DNA from: Spiroplasma endosymbiont of Clivina fossor
Lineage (GTDB): Bacteria > Bacillota_I > Bacilli_A > Mycoplasmatales > Nriv7
Length of the DNA stretch: 64,000 nucleotides
Direction of reading: 5' to 3'
Assembly: GCF_964031115.1 (NCBI RefSeq)
Contig: NZ_OZ035006.1
Location: 434,001 to 498,000, forward strand
Below the pieces are notes generated by a model that saw only the letters and a program-made list of their open reading frames with translations, did no database searches and had not been told where the DNA came from. Both the position numbers and the translations under genes were made by a program. Every line of letters begins with the position of its first letter. The first letter of the stretch is position 1. Below, piece after piece: positions 10,133 to 22,489 of this stretch.

Positions 10133-11266
10133 TTTTAATTTTGTCGAAAACTCTTGATAAAATAAAAAAAATCATCAACTTGATAATTTTAAAAGGCTTT
10201 TATGTAAAATTACTATTTTTACTTTAACTTTTTTATACATTAAAATATAATACCGCTGTTTGTTGGTTTGGAGTTAAACCCTTATGTTGGTATTTTCATT
10301 TTCAGAGATTTAAATAATTTTGAATATTAGTAAAACCTAAACCATGATAATAAATTAAGGCTTCTTTAAGACTAGATTGTAATTTACTGATTTTATTTAA
10401 GTTACGATAACTAGCTTCAGGATTAATTGTTGTTTTAGTTACACATAAAGTAGAATTTGTTTGTTTTGCTACTAAAAAATATAATTTTTGCATATCGGAA
10501 GTAATAATTGAATTTTCGTTAATTAATTCTTTGTTCATATTTTCAATAACTCATTGTTTTTGTAAACGTTTGGTGTTTGTGGATTTAACATAAATATTGT
10601 TATTATTATCAATTGCCATTTGAATACAGCATTTAGTATTAGTTGCGAATGGGTCAAGGTGAATTCTTCGTGGATCAGTTTTATATTTGAAATTTCCTTT
10701 ATGGATTTCTTTAATAAATGTTTCATCGATTTGGATTTTACCAGATAATTTTTTAAATTTTAATTGGGTATTTTCTAATTGTTTTGATTTCATTAATTTT
10801 TGACGATTATATCAAGCAGTTTTTAATGTAGTTTTAATAAAACGAGAAATTGTTTTACTAGGTTGCCCCACAGCAATGAAATTTGAATCAATAAATTTCA
10901 TTGTTCATAATTTAAATGACTTCAATAAATAAAATGATTACGAAAAGCGTCAAAACTTGCACGGCAATTTTTACATAAATATTTTTGTTTTCCTTCTGAA
11001 TTATGTCCATTTTTAACGCAATGGTAAGATTCACATTTAGGGCATTTAATACCTTGTGCTCTAAATTTTTGATCAATTTCATTTAAACGTTTTTGTTTTT
11101 TTATTAATTCTGCTTGTTGTTTGACTTTTTCATAAAATTCTAAAAATTGATCATCTGTTAAAGTATTTACTAGTTCTTGAATTATTTTTTCCATAATTAT
11201 TATCCGCCTCTATCATATTAAAAATATACCTAAAATTAAGTATATTCAATAAATATCAGAGTTTTC
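10133..11266 (-). mobile_element. IS1595-type element, frameshifted
   Basis: The left terminus is intact, but two extra bases (GCCCCACAGC for GCCCCAGC) near 10870 break the transposase (11194 down to 10233). The right end lacks its last ~13 bp and one A, because another copy begins directly at 11267. Confidence 0.9.
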
Positions 11267-11806
11267 TTTTAATTTTGTCGAAAACTCTTGATAAAATAAA
11301 AAAAAAATCATCAACTTGATAATTTTAAAAGGCTTTTATGTAAAATTACTATTTTTACTTTAACTTTTTTATACATTAAAATATAATACCGCTGTTTGTT
11401 GGTTTGGAGTTAAACCCTTATGTTGGTATTTTCATTTTCAGAGATTTAAATAATTTTGAATATTAGTAAAACCTAAACCATGATAATGAATTAAGGCTTC
11501 TTTAAGACTAGATTGTAATTTACTGATTTTATTTTAAGTTACGATAACTAGCTTCAGGATTAATTGTTGTTTTAGTTACACATAAAGTAGAATTTGTTTG
11601 TTTTGCTACTAAAAAATATAATTTTTGCATATCAGAAGTAATAATTGAATTTTCGTTAATTAATTCTTTGTTCATATTTTCAATAACTCATTGTTTTTGT
11701 AAACGTTTGGTGTTTGTGGATTTAACATAAATATTGTTATTATTATCAATTGCCATTTGAATACAGCATTTAGTATTAGTTGCGAATGGGTCAAGGTGAA
11801 ATTCTT
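11267..11806 (-). mobile_element. IS1595-type 3' fragment
   Basis: Starts with a full terminal repeat in direct orientation behind the previous copy (tail-to-head tandem). It covers the C-terminal half of the transposase, with a one-base insertion in the T-run near 11535, and ends in an IS256 right terminus. Confidence 0.9.
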
Positions 11807-12774
11807 GGGACTGTACAATTAACTGTGTCTTTAAGTAATTAACTTAAATTCACTCTGTCCTCAAATTTTATCATTAAATGTGAAATTGCACTACCCCAAT
11901 TTTGAATTGGCATCGTTCATTTCTTAACCATATTTTGAAATGCTAAATAAAATATTTTAAAAACTGATGCGTCATTAGGAAAAATCTTTTTATTCTTAAT
12001 GACTTTTCTTAGTTGACTATTAACAGATTCAATCGCATTAGTTGTGTAAATAATCCTTCTAAATTCTTGAGGATATTCAAGAAAAATTATTAAATTATTT
12101 CAGTTATTTTTTCATGATTTAGTAATTTGTGGATACTTTTTATTTCATTTTTCAGAAAAATGATCTAAAGCAACTAGCGCTATTTCTTCATTAATTGCTG
12201 TATAAATTGATTTTAAATCATTAGCTACAAGTTTGCGATCTTTGTAAGGGACAAATTTTAAACTATTACGAATTTGATGAACAATGCATAATTGGTGCTG
12301 TGTTTTTGGGAACACAGCTTCTATTGCATCAGACATTCCAGTTAAATTATCGCTACAAGCAACAAGAATATCTTGTAAGCCACGATTTTTCATTTCCGTA
12401 AGATTATTAAGTCAAAATTTGGCGCCCTCATTCTCGCTAATTCACATTCCTAAAATATCTTTTAAACCATCTAAATTAATTCCTAAGGCAAGATAAACTG
12501 CTTTATTTATTATTCGTTTATCTTGCTTTACTTTAACAACAATACAATCAAAATAAACAATCGGATAAATCTTCTCTAAAGGTTTAGTTTGTCACATTTT
12601 AACTTCTTCAATAACATCATCAGTTATTTGACTAATTAAACTTTCTGAAATTTCTGCTCCGTGATAGAATTCTTGCAATTGTGCTTTGATATCAGAAATT
12701 GTCATTCCTCTTGCATATAAAGAAATTACTTTTTGATCAAAGTTATCAAATCTTCTTTGTCTTTTCGGAATAAT
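11807..12774 (-). mobile_element. IS256-family 3' two-thirds
   Basis: Begins at the right terminus GGGACTGTAC and encodes in reverse the transposase from its C-terminus back to about [10 protein letters not shown]. It is cut at AAT by the IS5 copy; a forward IS256 piece resumes on the far side, making a head-to-head pair. Confidence 0.9.
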
Positions 12775-13837
12775 AGACTTCTTGCAAAATTAATATGATA
12801 ATTATAATTTTTAAATTTAAAATAAATATAAAAGTGTTATTAAAATAATTTTTAGATTATTTTTACAAATATTTTGTCATTAAAACATAATAAAAATTAT
12901 TATTTACAATAAAAAAAGACTGAAATTTTAAATTATCAAATATATTTAAACTAATAGTTGTAAATTATAAATTGAAGCTATTAAATTAAATCTTAAAGCA
13001 AATCTTTTTCTACGATTTCGATATTTTTCACTAATAATTTTAAATTTTTTAAGTATAGCAAAAACATTTTCAATAACAATTCTCATTTTTGAAATTCGCT
13101 CATTATTTTGCTTTTCTTCTTTATTTAAAGGGTTTTTCTTTGATTTTCTTTTAGGAATTAAAACATTATGATTAATTTTTTGTATGCCTTGATAACCTAA
13201 ATCTACTAAAACAGTTGTTTCTGGTAAAAATTTAATTTTTGAATCTTTTAAAATTTTAAAGTCATGGTTTTTACCATAAGAAAAATCAGAACTAATAATT
13301 TTTTTACTATCTTTTTCAATTATAACTTGTGTTTTTATTGTGTGTTTTTTCTTTTTTCCTGAGTAGTGCTGTTTTTGTCTTTTTTTGGGCGTTGGATTTG
13401 GCTTTCAGTTACATCAATTATAACAGTCTTATCTTTGAAATAATCTTTTAATAGTGATTTTTGACCAGTAAGTTGTTGAAAATTAGGGTGTTTTATTAAA
13501 GTGTCTTCAATTCATTTGATATTTCTATAACAACTACTTTCACTAATATCATAACTTTTTGCAATATGAAAATAAGTTCTATATTCTCTTCAATATTCTA
13601 AAGTCATTAAAATACGATTTTCTAATGATAATTTATTGGTTCTTCCGCGACGAAATCTCTTTTTTAATTCTTCTATTTTTAAAATTTCTAGCATTTTATT
13701 AAAAGTAGTATGTTTAATACCAGTTAATCTTAAAAAATTTTTATCACTTATTTGATTATTTTTTTTAAATTTCATTTAAATTCCACCTTTTTATTAAAAA
13801 CAACAATTCAATTATATTTTAAATTAATTTTGCAAGA
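12775..13837 (-). mobile_element. IS5-family element, last bases lost
   Basis: Complete except for the final ~5 bp. The terminus runs GCAAGA and then becomes IS256 sequence (GATCGAAATAG). Both sequences share CAAGA at the junction, which suggests microhomology-mediated joining. Confidence 0.9.
12946..13775 (-). CDS. IS5-family transposase (frameshifted pair)
   Basis: Same two-frame gene and slippery heptamer as at 2937-3766; a silent GTG-to-GTA change in the VDLGYQG codons is visible. Mobility is doubtful because one terminal repeat is incomplete. Confidence 0.8.
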
Positions 13838-14832
13838 GATCGAAATAGTACTTTTGAACCAGTAATTATTCCGAAAAGACAAAGAAGATTTGATAACTTT
13901 GATCAAAAAGTAATTTCTTTATATGCAAGAGGAATGACAATTTCTGATATCAAAGCACAATTGCAAGAATTCTATCACGGAGCAGAAATTTCAGAAAGTT
14001 TAATTAGTCAAATAACTGATGATGTTATTGAAGAAGTTAAAATGTGACAAACTAAACCTTTAGAGAAGATTTATCCGATTGTTTATTTTGATTGTATTGT
14101 TGTTAAAGTAAAGCAAGATAAACGAATAATAAATAAAGCAGTTTATCTTGCCTTAGGAATTAATTTAGATGGTTTAAAAGATATTTTAGGAATGTGAATT
14201 AGCGAGAATGAGGGCGCCAAATTTTGACTTAATAATCTTACGGAAATGAAAAATCGTGGCTTACAAGATATTCTTGTTGCTTGTAGTGATAATTTAACTG
14301 GGATGTCTGATGCAATAGAAGCTGTTTTCCCAAAAACACAGCATCAATTATGCATTGTTCATCAAATTCGCAATAGTTTAAAATTTGTTCCTTACAAAAA
14401 TCGCAAACTTGTAGCTAATGATTTAAAATCAATTTATACAGCAATTAATGAAGAAATAGCGTTAATTGCTTTAGATCATTTTTCAGAAAAATGAAATAAA
14501 AAGTATCCACAAATTACTAAATCATGAAAAAATAACTGAAATAATTTAATAATTTTTCTTGAATATCCTCAAGAATTTAGAAGAATTATTTACACAACTA
14601 ATGCGATTGAATCTGTTAATAGTCAATTAAGAAAAGTCATTAAGAATAAAAAGATTTTTCCTAATGACGCATCAGTTTTTAAAATATTTTATTTAGCATT
14701 TCAAAATATGGTTAAGAAATGAACGATGCCAATTCAAAATTGGGGTAGTGCAATTTCACATTTAATGATAAAATTTGAAGACAGAGTGAATTTAAGTTAA
14801 TTACTTAAAGACACAGTTAATTGTACAGTCCC
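13833..14832 (+). mobile_element. IS256-family 3' two-thirds
   Basis: Starts inside the transposase at RDRNSTF and runs open to the natural stop near 14800 and the right terminus GTACAGTCCC. No start codon or left end, so it is inactive. The terminus lies 59 bp beyond the rplL stop codon. Confidence 0.9.
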
Positions 14833-14891
14833 CCTTTATACTAACATATCCTAATATAAAATGTAAATACTTTCTTAGTTATTTTTAAAAT

Positions 14892-15359
14892 TTATTTAAT
14901 TTCAACCCCAGCACCAGCAGCAACAAGTTTTTCCTTAATTTTTTCGGCTTCTTCTGGTTTAACTTTTTCTTTAATTACTGGATTTTCACCTTCAACTAAT
15001 TTTTTAGCTTCCATTAAAGGTTTTTCGGTAATCTCTGCTACTGCTTTAATAACTGCAATTTTAGAATCACCAAGTTTAGTTAAAATAACATTTACCTCCT
15101 CCTCCTCTGTCGGTGCAACATTACCATCACCCTGTGAAGCTGCTTGCATCATCACTGGTGCACTAGCAGTAACATTAAAATGTTCTTCAATTGCTTTTAC
15201 TAATTCATTTAGTTCAATTAATTTCATCTCTGCTAGCGAAGCGATAATATCTTGTTTTGTTATTTTATTACCTTTTTTAACACTATCAGTTTTTTCTTCG
15301 TTAATTTTATTTTCTATTTCTTCTTGGGTATCTTTTTTTATTGGATTATTTTCTGCCAT
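14892..15359 (-). CDS. rplL: 50S ribosomal protein L7/L12
   Basis: Stalk protein of the large ribosomal subunit that recruits translation factors. 155 aa. The dimerisation domain starts at ITKQDIIASLAEMKLIELNE, followed by an Ala/Met hinge and the C-terminal factor-binding domain (VILTKLGDSKIAVIKAVAEI, LMEAKKLVEG, LVAAGAGVEIK). The first ~32 residues are a charged Lys/Glu extension; most bacterial L7/L12 begin near the ITKQD position. Upstream rplJ is 35 bp away, the classical rplJL operon. The start is supported by AAAGGAGAGAATTAT. Confidence 0.97.
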   Translation of the reverse strand: MAENNPIKKDTQEEIENKINEEKTDSVKKGNKITKQDIIASLAEMKLIELNELVKAIEEHFNVTASAPVMMQAASQGDGNVAPTEEEEVNVILTKLGDSKIAVIKAVAEITEKPLMEAKKLVEGENPVIKEKVKPEEAEKIKEKLVAAGAGVEIK

Positions 15360-15394
15360 AATATAATTCTCTCCTTTTATTTTTATATATCAGT

Positions 15395-15889
15395 TTATTC
15401 TGTTGATTGTTTATCAGCAATGGCTTTAATTGCTAAAGCCACATTAATTAATGGACTAATAATTGCTGAAGCAAACATTGAAATAAGGCTGTTTTTTGAA
15501 GGCAATGTGGCTAATACTTGTAATTCATCATATAACACTACTTTACCATCCAAAATAGCACTTTTTAATACTAAATTTTTATGTTCCTTAGCAAAATTAG
15601 CTAATAATCTTGGAGCCACAATTTCATCAGTTGCCGAAAACACTAATGCGTTAGGACCTAATAAGATATCATCTAAATTACTAATACTTAACTCTTGTAA
15701 TGCTCTTCTTACTAATGTATTTTTATAAATTTTTAAACTAACATCCTCACTTCTTAACTGTAACTTTAAATTTGTTAAATCTTGAACAGAAAATCCATGA
15801 TAATGAATGATAGTTGTTGACTTTGACGATGCAATCTTTGTTTTAATCTCTTGAACAATATTACTTTTAGTTTCTATTGCTGGTCGCAT
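15395..15889 (-). CDS. rplJ: 50S ribosomal protein L10
   Basis: Stalk base that binds 23S rRNA and anchors L7/L12 dimers. 164 aa, close to the usual bacterial length. Recognisable blocks are the N-terminal K-IVQEIKTKI, HYHGFSVQDLTNLK, KNTLVRRAL and GPNALVFSATDE, with a C-terminal helix (LINVALAIKAIADKQ) that carries L7/L12. It is preceded by an L10-type leader with a terminator hairpin, implying autoregulation of rplJL. The start follows AGGAAGGGGTGG. Confidence 0.97.
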   Translation of the reverse strand: MRPAIETKSNIVQEIKTKIASSKSTTIIHYHGFSVQDLTNLKLQLRSEDVSLKIYKNTLVRRALQELSISNLDDILLGPNALVFSATDEIVAPRLLANFAKEHKNLVLKSAILDGKVVLYDELQVLATLPSKNSLISMFASAIISPLINVALAIKAIADKQSTE

Positions 15890-16079
15890 TCATCCACCCC
15901 TTCCTAATTTCTTAAACATAACCGTTTAATCCTGAAATCAATATCTATCTTACATAAAAAAACTCGGTATTACATAGCGAGTTTAAAAGAGTTTTTGTAA
16001 TCCAAAATCCTATACCTTTTAATCCCCTCGGCAACATAATTAAGGTTTCCCCGTTGCTGTCTATAGACATTGATAGCAT
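15890..16079 (-). ncRNA. L10 leader, 5' UTR of rplJL
   Basis: A ~190-nt untranslated leader with the conserved features of Firmicute L10 leaders: a GC-richer kink-turn-like region (around 16020-16080, with GCAACGGGGAAACC and GCCGAGGGG) followed by a terminator-like hairpin at 15961-15983 and a U-run. Excess L10 (or the L10-L7/L12 complex) binding such leaders favours termination. The fold is inferred by eye. Confidence 0.8.
15954..15985 (-). terminator. Attenuator hairpin in L10 leader
   Basis: On the minus strand, AAACTCG pairs with CGAGTTT around a 10-nt loop and is followed by a U-tract. It lies between promoter and rplJ, so it can only act as a regulated terminator. Confidence 0.75.
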
Positions 16080-16085
16080 AAAATA

Positions 16086-16114
16086 ATAATAATATGTTTT
16101 TAACACAAATGCAA
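16086..16114 (-). promoter_or_regulatory. rplJL promoter
   Basis: Minus-strand TTGCAT (-35) and TATTAT (-10) with a 17-bp spacer, placing transcription start near 16079, just upstream of the L10 leader. Confidence 0.65.
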
Positions 16115-16218
16115 TACTTATTTTAAAATTTTTGTAAATCACACACAGTTATTAGACTATGCTTCTCTTAATTGATTTAATAATACCATATTTTGTGTTA
16201 TTAAAATTAAAAAAATTA

Positions 16219-16251
16219 TTTTAATTTTGTCGAAAACTCTTGATATTTATT
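16219..16251 (+). mobile_element. IS1595-type terminal stub
   Basis: Thirty-three bases of the IS1595 left end, cut at ATT by the IS5-type element that follows. Confidence 0.85.
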
Positions 16252-16880
16252 AGACTTCTTGCAAAATTAATTTAAAATATAATTGAATTGTTGTTTTTAA
16301 TAAAAAGGTGGAATTTAAATGAAATTTAAAAAAAATAATCAAATAAGTGATAAAAATTTTTTAAGATTAACTGGTATTAAACATACTACTTTTAATAAAA
16401 TGCTAGAAATTTTAAAAATAGAAGAATTAAAAAAGAGATTTCGTCGCGGAAGAACCAATAAATTATCATTAGAAAATCGTATTTTAATGACTTTAGAATA
16501 TTGAAGAGAATATAGAACTTATTTTCATATTGCAAAAAGTTATGATATTAGTGAAAGTAGTTGTTATAGAAATATCAAATGAATTGAAGACACTTTAATA
16601 AAACACCCTAATTTTCAACAACTTACTGGTCAAAAATCACTATTAAAAGATTATTTCAAAGATAAGACTGTTATAATTGATGTAACTGAAAGCCAAATCC
16701 AACGCCCAAAAAAAGACAAAAACAGCACTACTCAGGAAAAAAGAAAAAACACACAATAAAAACACAAGTTATAATTGAAAAAGATAGTAAAAAAATTATT
16801 AGTTCTGATTTTTCTTATGGTAAAAACCATGACTTTAAAATTTTAAAAGATTCAAAAATTAAATTTTTACCAGAAACAAC

Positions 16881-18026
16881 TTTTAATTTTGTCGAAAACT
16901 CTTGATATTTATTGAATATACTTAATTTTAGGTATATTTTTAATATGATAGAGGGGGATAATAATTATGGAAAAAATAATTCAAGAACTAGTAAATACTT
17001 TAACAGATGATCAATTTTTAGAATTTTATGAAAAAGTCAAACAACAAGCAGAATTAATAAAAAAACAAAAACGGTTAAATGAAATTGATCAAAAATTTAG
17101 AGCGCAAGGTATTAAATGCCCTAAATGTGAATCTTACCATTGCGTTAAAAATGGACATAATTCAGAAGGAAAACAAAAATATTTATGTAAAAATTGCCGT
17201 GCAAGTTTTGACGCTTTTCGTAATCATTTTATTTATTGAAGTCATTTAAATTATGAACAATGAAATTTATTGATTCAAATTTCATTGCTGGGGCAATCTA
17301 GTAAAACAATTTCTCGTTTTATTAAAACTACATTAAAAACTGCTTGATATAATCGTCAAAAATTAATGAAATCAAAACAATTAGAAAATACCCAATTAAA
17401 ATTTAAAAAATTATCTGGTAAAATCCAAATCGATGAAACATTTATTAAAGAAATCCATAAAGGAAATTTCAAATATAAAACTGATCCACGAAGAATTCAC
17501 CTTGACCCATTCGCAACTAATACTAAATGCTGTATTCAAATGGCAATTGATAATAATAACAATATTTATGTTAAATCCACAAACACCAAACGTTTACAAA
17601 AACAATGAGTTATTGAAAATATGAACAAAGAATTAATTAACGAAAATTCAATTATTACTTCTGATATGCAAAAATTATATTTTTTAGTAGCAAAACAAAC
17701 AAATTCTACTTTATGTGTAACTAAAACAACAATTAATCCTGAAGCTAGTTATCGTAACTTAAATAAAATCAGTAAATTACAATCTAGTCTTAAAGAAGCC
17801 TTAATTCATTATCATGGTTTAGGTTTTACTAATATTCAAAATTATTTAAATCTCTGAAAATGAAAATACCAACATAAGGGTTTAACTCCAAACCAACAAA
17901 CAGCGGTATTATATTTTAATGTATAAAAAAGTTAAAGTAAAAATAGTAATTTTACATAAAAGCCTTTTAAAATTATCAAGTTGATGATTTTTTTTATTTT
18001 ATCAAGAGTTTTCGACAAAATTAAAA
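16881..18026 (+). mobile_element. IS1595-type element, complete
   Basis: Both terminal repeats are present, with a perfect 8-bp duplication GAAACAAC at 16873-16880 and 18027-18034 taken from the host IS5 transposase gene. Confidence 0.95.
16967..17926 (+). CDS. IS1595-type transposase
   Basis: Intact 319-aa copy of the transposase described at 5029-5988, with all four zinc-ribbon Cys. The upstream site is GAGGGGGATAATAATT instead of the usual GAGGTGG. Confidence 0.85.
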
Positions 18027-18277
18027 GAAACAACTGTTTTAGTGGATTTAGGTTATCAAGGCATACAAAAAATTAATCATAATGTTTTAATTCCTAAAAG
18101 AAAATCAAAGAAAAACCCTTTAAATAAAGAAGAAAAGCAAAATAATGAGCGAATTTCAAAAATGAGAATTGTTATTGAAAATGTTTTTGCTATACTTAAA
18201 AAATTTAAAATTATTAGTGAAAAATATCGAAATCGTAGAAAAAGATTTGCTTTAAGATTTAATTTAATAGCTTCAAT

Positions 18278-19344
18278 AGACTTCTTGCAAAATTAATATG
18301 ATAATTATAATTTTTAAATTTAAAATAAATATAAAAGTGTTATTAAAATAATTTTTAGATTATTTTTACAAATATTTTGTCATTAAAACATAATAAAAAT
18401 TATTATTTACAATAAAAAAAGACTGAAATTTTAAATTATCAAATATATTTAAACTAATAGTTGTAAATTATAAATTGAAGCTATTAAATTAAATCTTAAA
18501 GCAAATCTTTTTCTACGATTTCGATATTTTTCACTAATAATTTTAAATTTTTTAAGTATAGCAAAAACATTTTCAATAACAATTCTCATTTTTGAAATTC
18601 GCTCATTATTTTGCTTTTCTTCTTTATTTAAAGGGTTTTTTTTGATTTTCTTTTAGGAATTAAAACATTATGATTAATTTTTTGTATGCCTTGATAACCT
18701 AAATCCACTAAAACAGTTGTTTCTGGTAAAAATTTAATTTTTGAATCTTTTAAAATTTTAAAGTCATGGTTTTTACCATAAGAAAAATCAGAACTAATAA
18801 TTTTTTTACTATCTTTTTCAATTATAACTTGTGTTTTTATTGTGTGTTTTTTCTTTTTTCCTGAGTAGTGCTGTTTTTGTCTTTTTTTGGGCGTTGGATT
18901 TGGCTTTCAGTTACATCAATTATAACAGTCTTATCTTTGAAATAATCTTTTAATAGTGATTTTTGACCAGTAAGTTGTTGAAAATTAGGGTGTTTTATTA
19001 AAGTGTCTTCAATTCATTTGATATTTCTATAACAACTACTTTCACTAATATCATAACTTTTTGCAATATGAAAATAAGTTCTATATTCTCTTCAATATTC
19101 TAAAGTCATTAAAATACGATTTTCTAATGATAATTTATTGGTTCTTCCGCGACGAAATCTCTTTTTTAATTCTTCTATTTTTAAAATTTCTAGCATTTTA
19201 TTAAAAGTAGTATGTTTAATACCAGTTAATCTTAAAAAATTTTTATCACTTATTTGATTATTTTTTTTAAATTTCATTTAAATTCCACCTTTTTATTAAA
19301 AACAACAATTCAATTATATTTTAAATTAATTTTGCAAGAAGTCT
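18278..19344 (-). mobile_element. IS5-family element, one-base deletion
   Basis: Both termini are present. A base is missing in the run encoding KKNPLNK (near 18640), so ORF B is frameshifted and the element should be non-autonomous. It is followed by a tandem 401-bp piece of its own 5' end. Confidence 0.9.
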
Positions 19345-19745
19345 AATCTTTTAATAGTGATTTTTGACCAGTAAGTTGTTGAAAATTAGGGTGTTTTATT
19401 AAAGTGTCTTCAATTCATTTGATATTTCTATAACAACTACTTTCACTAATATCATAACTTTTTGCAATATGAAAATAAGTTCTATATTCTCTTCAATATT
19501 CTAAAGTCATTAAAATACGATTTTCTAATGATAATTTATTGGTTCTTCCGCGACGAAATCTCTTTTTTAATTCTTCTATTTTTAAAATTTCTAGCATTTT
19601 ATTAAAAGTAGTATGTTTAATACCAGTTAATCTTAAAAAATTTTTATCACTTATTTGATTATTTTTTTTAAATTTCATTTAAATTCCACCTTTTTATTAA
19701 AAACAACAATTCAATTATATTTTAAATTAATTTTGCAAGAAGTCT
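19345..19745 (-). repeat. 401-bp tandem IS5 5'-end unit
   Basis: A direct repeat of the element's 5' 401 bp: left terminus, ribosome binding site, ORF A start at 19678 and ~110 codons. It breaks at AAT in the KDYFKD region. The same unit with the same junction occurs twice more at 34108-34909. Confidence 0.9.
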
Positions 19746-20168
19746 AATGAGTTATTGAAAATATGAACAAAGAATTAATTAACGAAAATTCAATTATTAC
19801 TTCTGATATGCAAAAATTATATTTTTTAGTAGCAAAACAAACAAATTCTACTTTATGTGTAACTAAAACAACAATTAATCCTGAAGCTAGTTATCGTAAC
19901 TTAAATAAAATCAGTAAATTACAATCTAGTCTTAAAGAAGCCTTAATTCATTATCATGGTTTAGGTTTTACTAATATTCAAAATTATTTAAATCTCTGAA
20001 AATGAAAATACCAACATAAGGGTTTAACTCCAAACCAACAAACAGCGGTATTATATTTTAATGTATAAAAAAGTTAAAGTAAAAATAGTAATTTTACATA
20101 AAAGCCTTTTAAAATTATCAAGTTGATGATTTTTTTTATTTTATCAAGAGTTTTCGACAAAATTAAAA
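19746..20168 (+). mobile_element. IS1595-type 3' fragment
   Basis: The C-terminal ~100 codons of the IS1595 transposase and the right terminus, which ends 7 bp from the topA stop codon. Confidence 0.9.
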
Positions 20169-20175
20169 AAATTAA

Positions 20176-22140
20176 TTATTCTAATGTTGCTTTTTCTGTT
20201 TCATCTTTGGATTGTTCATAAGATTCTACAAAATCACATTCAGGATAATTGCTACAAGCAATAAATTTTTGATTACGACGATTAACTTTAATAACTTTTT
20301 CGCCTTCAATACATTGTGGACAAAATCCTAAATTAACTGGATTTAATGATGAAATATAACGACATTTCGGAAATGTTGAACAACCAATAAATTTACCATA
20401 CTTTCCAAATCGATAAACTAAATCACTATCACATCGTGGACATTTAGTACCCGTCTTTTCAATCGCAACTTCTACCATTTTTTCAAAAGCTTCTTCAACA
20501 CGAGGTTCAAATTTTTCTCAAAAAGAACCAACTAACTCTTGATAATCTTTTTCACCGTGACTAATTAAATCTAATTGTGATTCTACTTGTGAAGTATATG
20601 ATTCACTAATAATATCTTGAAAAAACTCTTGCAGTTTATCACTAGTTAAAATTCCCTTTTCACTAGCTTTTAAAGCCTTATTCTCAAATAAAACATATCC
20701 TCGTTCATGCAAAGTTCTCATAATCGGAGCATAAGTACTAGGTCGCCCTACTCCTAATTCTTCCAATGTTTTAATTAATCGTGCCTCACTATATCGTGGT
20801 TTTGGTTTGGTTCAATGTTGCAATGCCTTAATATCTTTAATATTTACTACATCGCCAATTTTTCAAGCCGGTAATTTAATACTAATATTATCTTCCTCAT
20901 CACTTTGATAATATTTTAAAAATCCTAAAAATAAGATTGTTTGTCCTGTCAACCGAAATTCATAATTATTATTATCCAAAATAATAGTTTTCCCCGTAAT
21001 TTTTGCTGGGGCCATTAATGATGCCATCGCTCGATTATAAATTAGTTTATAAAGTCGCAATTGATCTTTACCTAAATAATTTTTTGCCTTCTCAGGAGTC
21101 ATTAAAATATCTGTTGGTCGAATTGCTTCATGCGCATCTTGAACATTATTTTTCTTTTTAGTAATTTTTACTTGTCCTAAATAATCTTTACCTAATGATT
21201 CCGTAATAAAAGCAAAAGTATCACTAACAAATTTATCACTTAAACGAATTGAATCAGTTCTTGGATAAGTAATAACTCCTGTTAACAATCCATCAATATC
21301 AATTCCTTCATATAATTGTTGTGCTAATAAGGATGTTTTATTAGCAGCAAAATTTAATCGTGATGATCCATCTTGTAACATTGTTGAAGTAGTATAAGGA
21401 TTATTTGCTTGTCTAATTCGCGGTTTTTCTTGAATATCAATAACTTTATATTTACTACTTAAATTTTTAATAATATTTTGAGAATCTGCCTCAGTTTTAA
21501 TCTCAATATTTTTATTTAAATATTTTGTTAATTTTAAAATATGTTGCTTCCAATAAGCTTCAATTGTTCAATATTGTTCAGGAATAAAAATTTGATGTTC
21601 TTTTTCTCGCAACACAAGAAGTTTTAAAGCTACTGACTGAACTCTTCCTGCTGATTTTGAACGAATTTTCTTTTGCAATAACTTACTTAACCGAAAACCA
21701 ATCATCCGATCAATCATTCTTCTTGCTTCTTGTGAATGAACTAAATTCATATCTAACTCTCTTGGTACTTTAAATGCTTCAATAACAATATCTTTAGTAA
21801 TTTCATTAAAACTCACCCGAACAGATTTATTTTGAATTTTTAAAACTTCATTTAAATGATATGAAATTGCTTCTCCTTCACGATCGGGATCAGTTGCCAG
21901 AAAAATTTTATCAGCATCGTTTACTAAACCTTGTAACTTCTTAACAAGTGGTTTTTTCTTAGTTTCAATTCGATAATATGGAGTAAATGTTTCTAAGTCA
22001 ATCCCTAAATAATATTCACCTTTATTCGCCAAATTGGTAATATGTCCCTCGGAAGAAACAACAGTATAATCATCTCCAAGATACTTTTGTACCGCTTTAG
22101 TTTTCGTTGGCGACTCCATAATAACAACATTTTTACTCAT
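20176..22140 (-). CDS. topA: DNA topoisomerase I
   Basis: Type IA topoisomerase that relaxes negative supercoils by single-strand passage; a housekeeping enzyme. 654 aa, read through several UGA Trp codons. A TOPRIM domain sits at the N-terminus (VVIMESPTKTKAVQKYL; acidic triad ATDPDREGEA), then SAGRVQSVALKLL and the active-site motif GVITYPRTDSIRLS (Tyr near residue 292). The ELGVGRPSTYAPIM block is conserved. The C-terminus carries two four-Cys zinc ribbons (CPRC...CRY; CPQC...CDF). Its upstream neighbour is dprA, the usual Firmicute order, here broken by IS elements. Confidence 0.97.
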
Positions 22141-22489
22141 AACACTTTACTCCTTAAAAGAATCTTTTGATTCTCAATATTTTTATAAATACGGCAATAT
22201 TTTAGTACATTTTAAAGACTTTATCAAGTTTACATCAATAGTTGTTTGCACTAATTTAGCACTATTTTTAATAAGATTATTAGTAGCAAAGTTCTCATAA
22301 ATTTGATTAGAAACTGCAAAAACATCTTTATTTTCATTAAAAGCAATATCTACTAATGAATGAACAATTTTTTCATCAGCAAATGGTAATACCAATAATG
22401 CTTTTGATAATCCTAATAAAATTCTTTGAGCATTACTATCAATTGGACTAATATTTTCTCTTGTCATATTAAGCGGATATTCACTAAAT

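Larger units (their letters stand above)
16252..18277 (+). mobile_element. IS5-family element split by IS1595 insertion
   Basis: The left terminus is at 16252. ORF A starts at 16319; ORF B is interrupted after LPETT by the IS1595-type element and resumes at 18027. The last ~190 bp, including the right end, are replaced by another IS5-type copy on the opposite strand. Inactive. Confidence 0.9.

Noticed and set aside
15252-15728. 158-codon plus-strand ORF
   Set aside because: Antisense shadow of rplL and rplJ, both certain genes.
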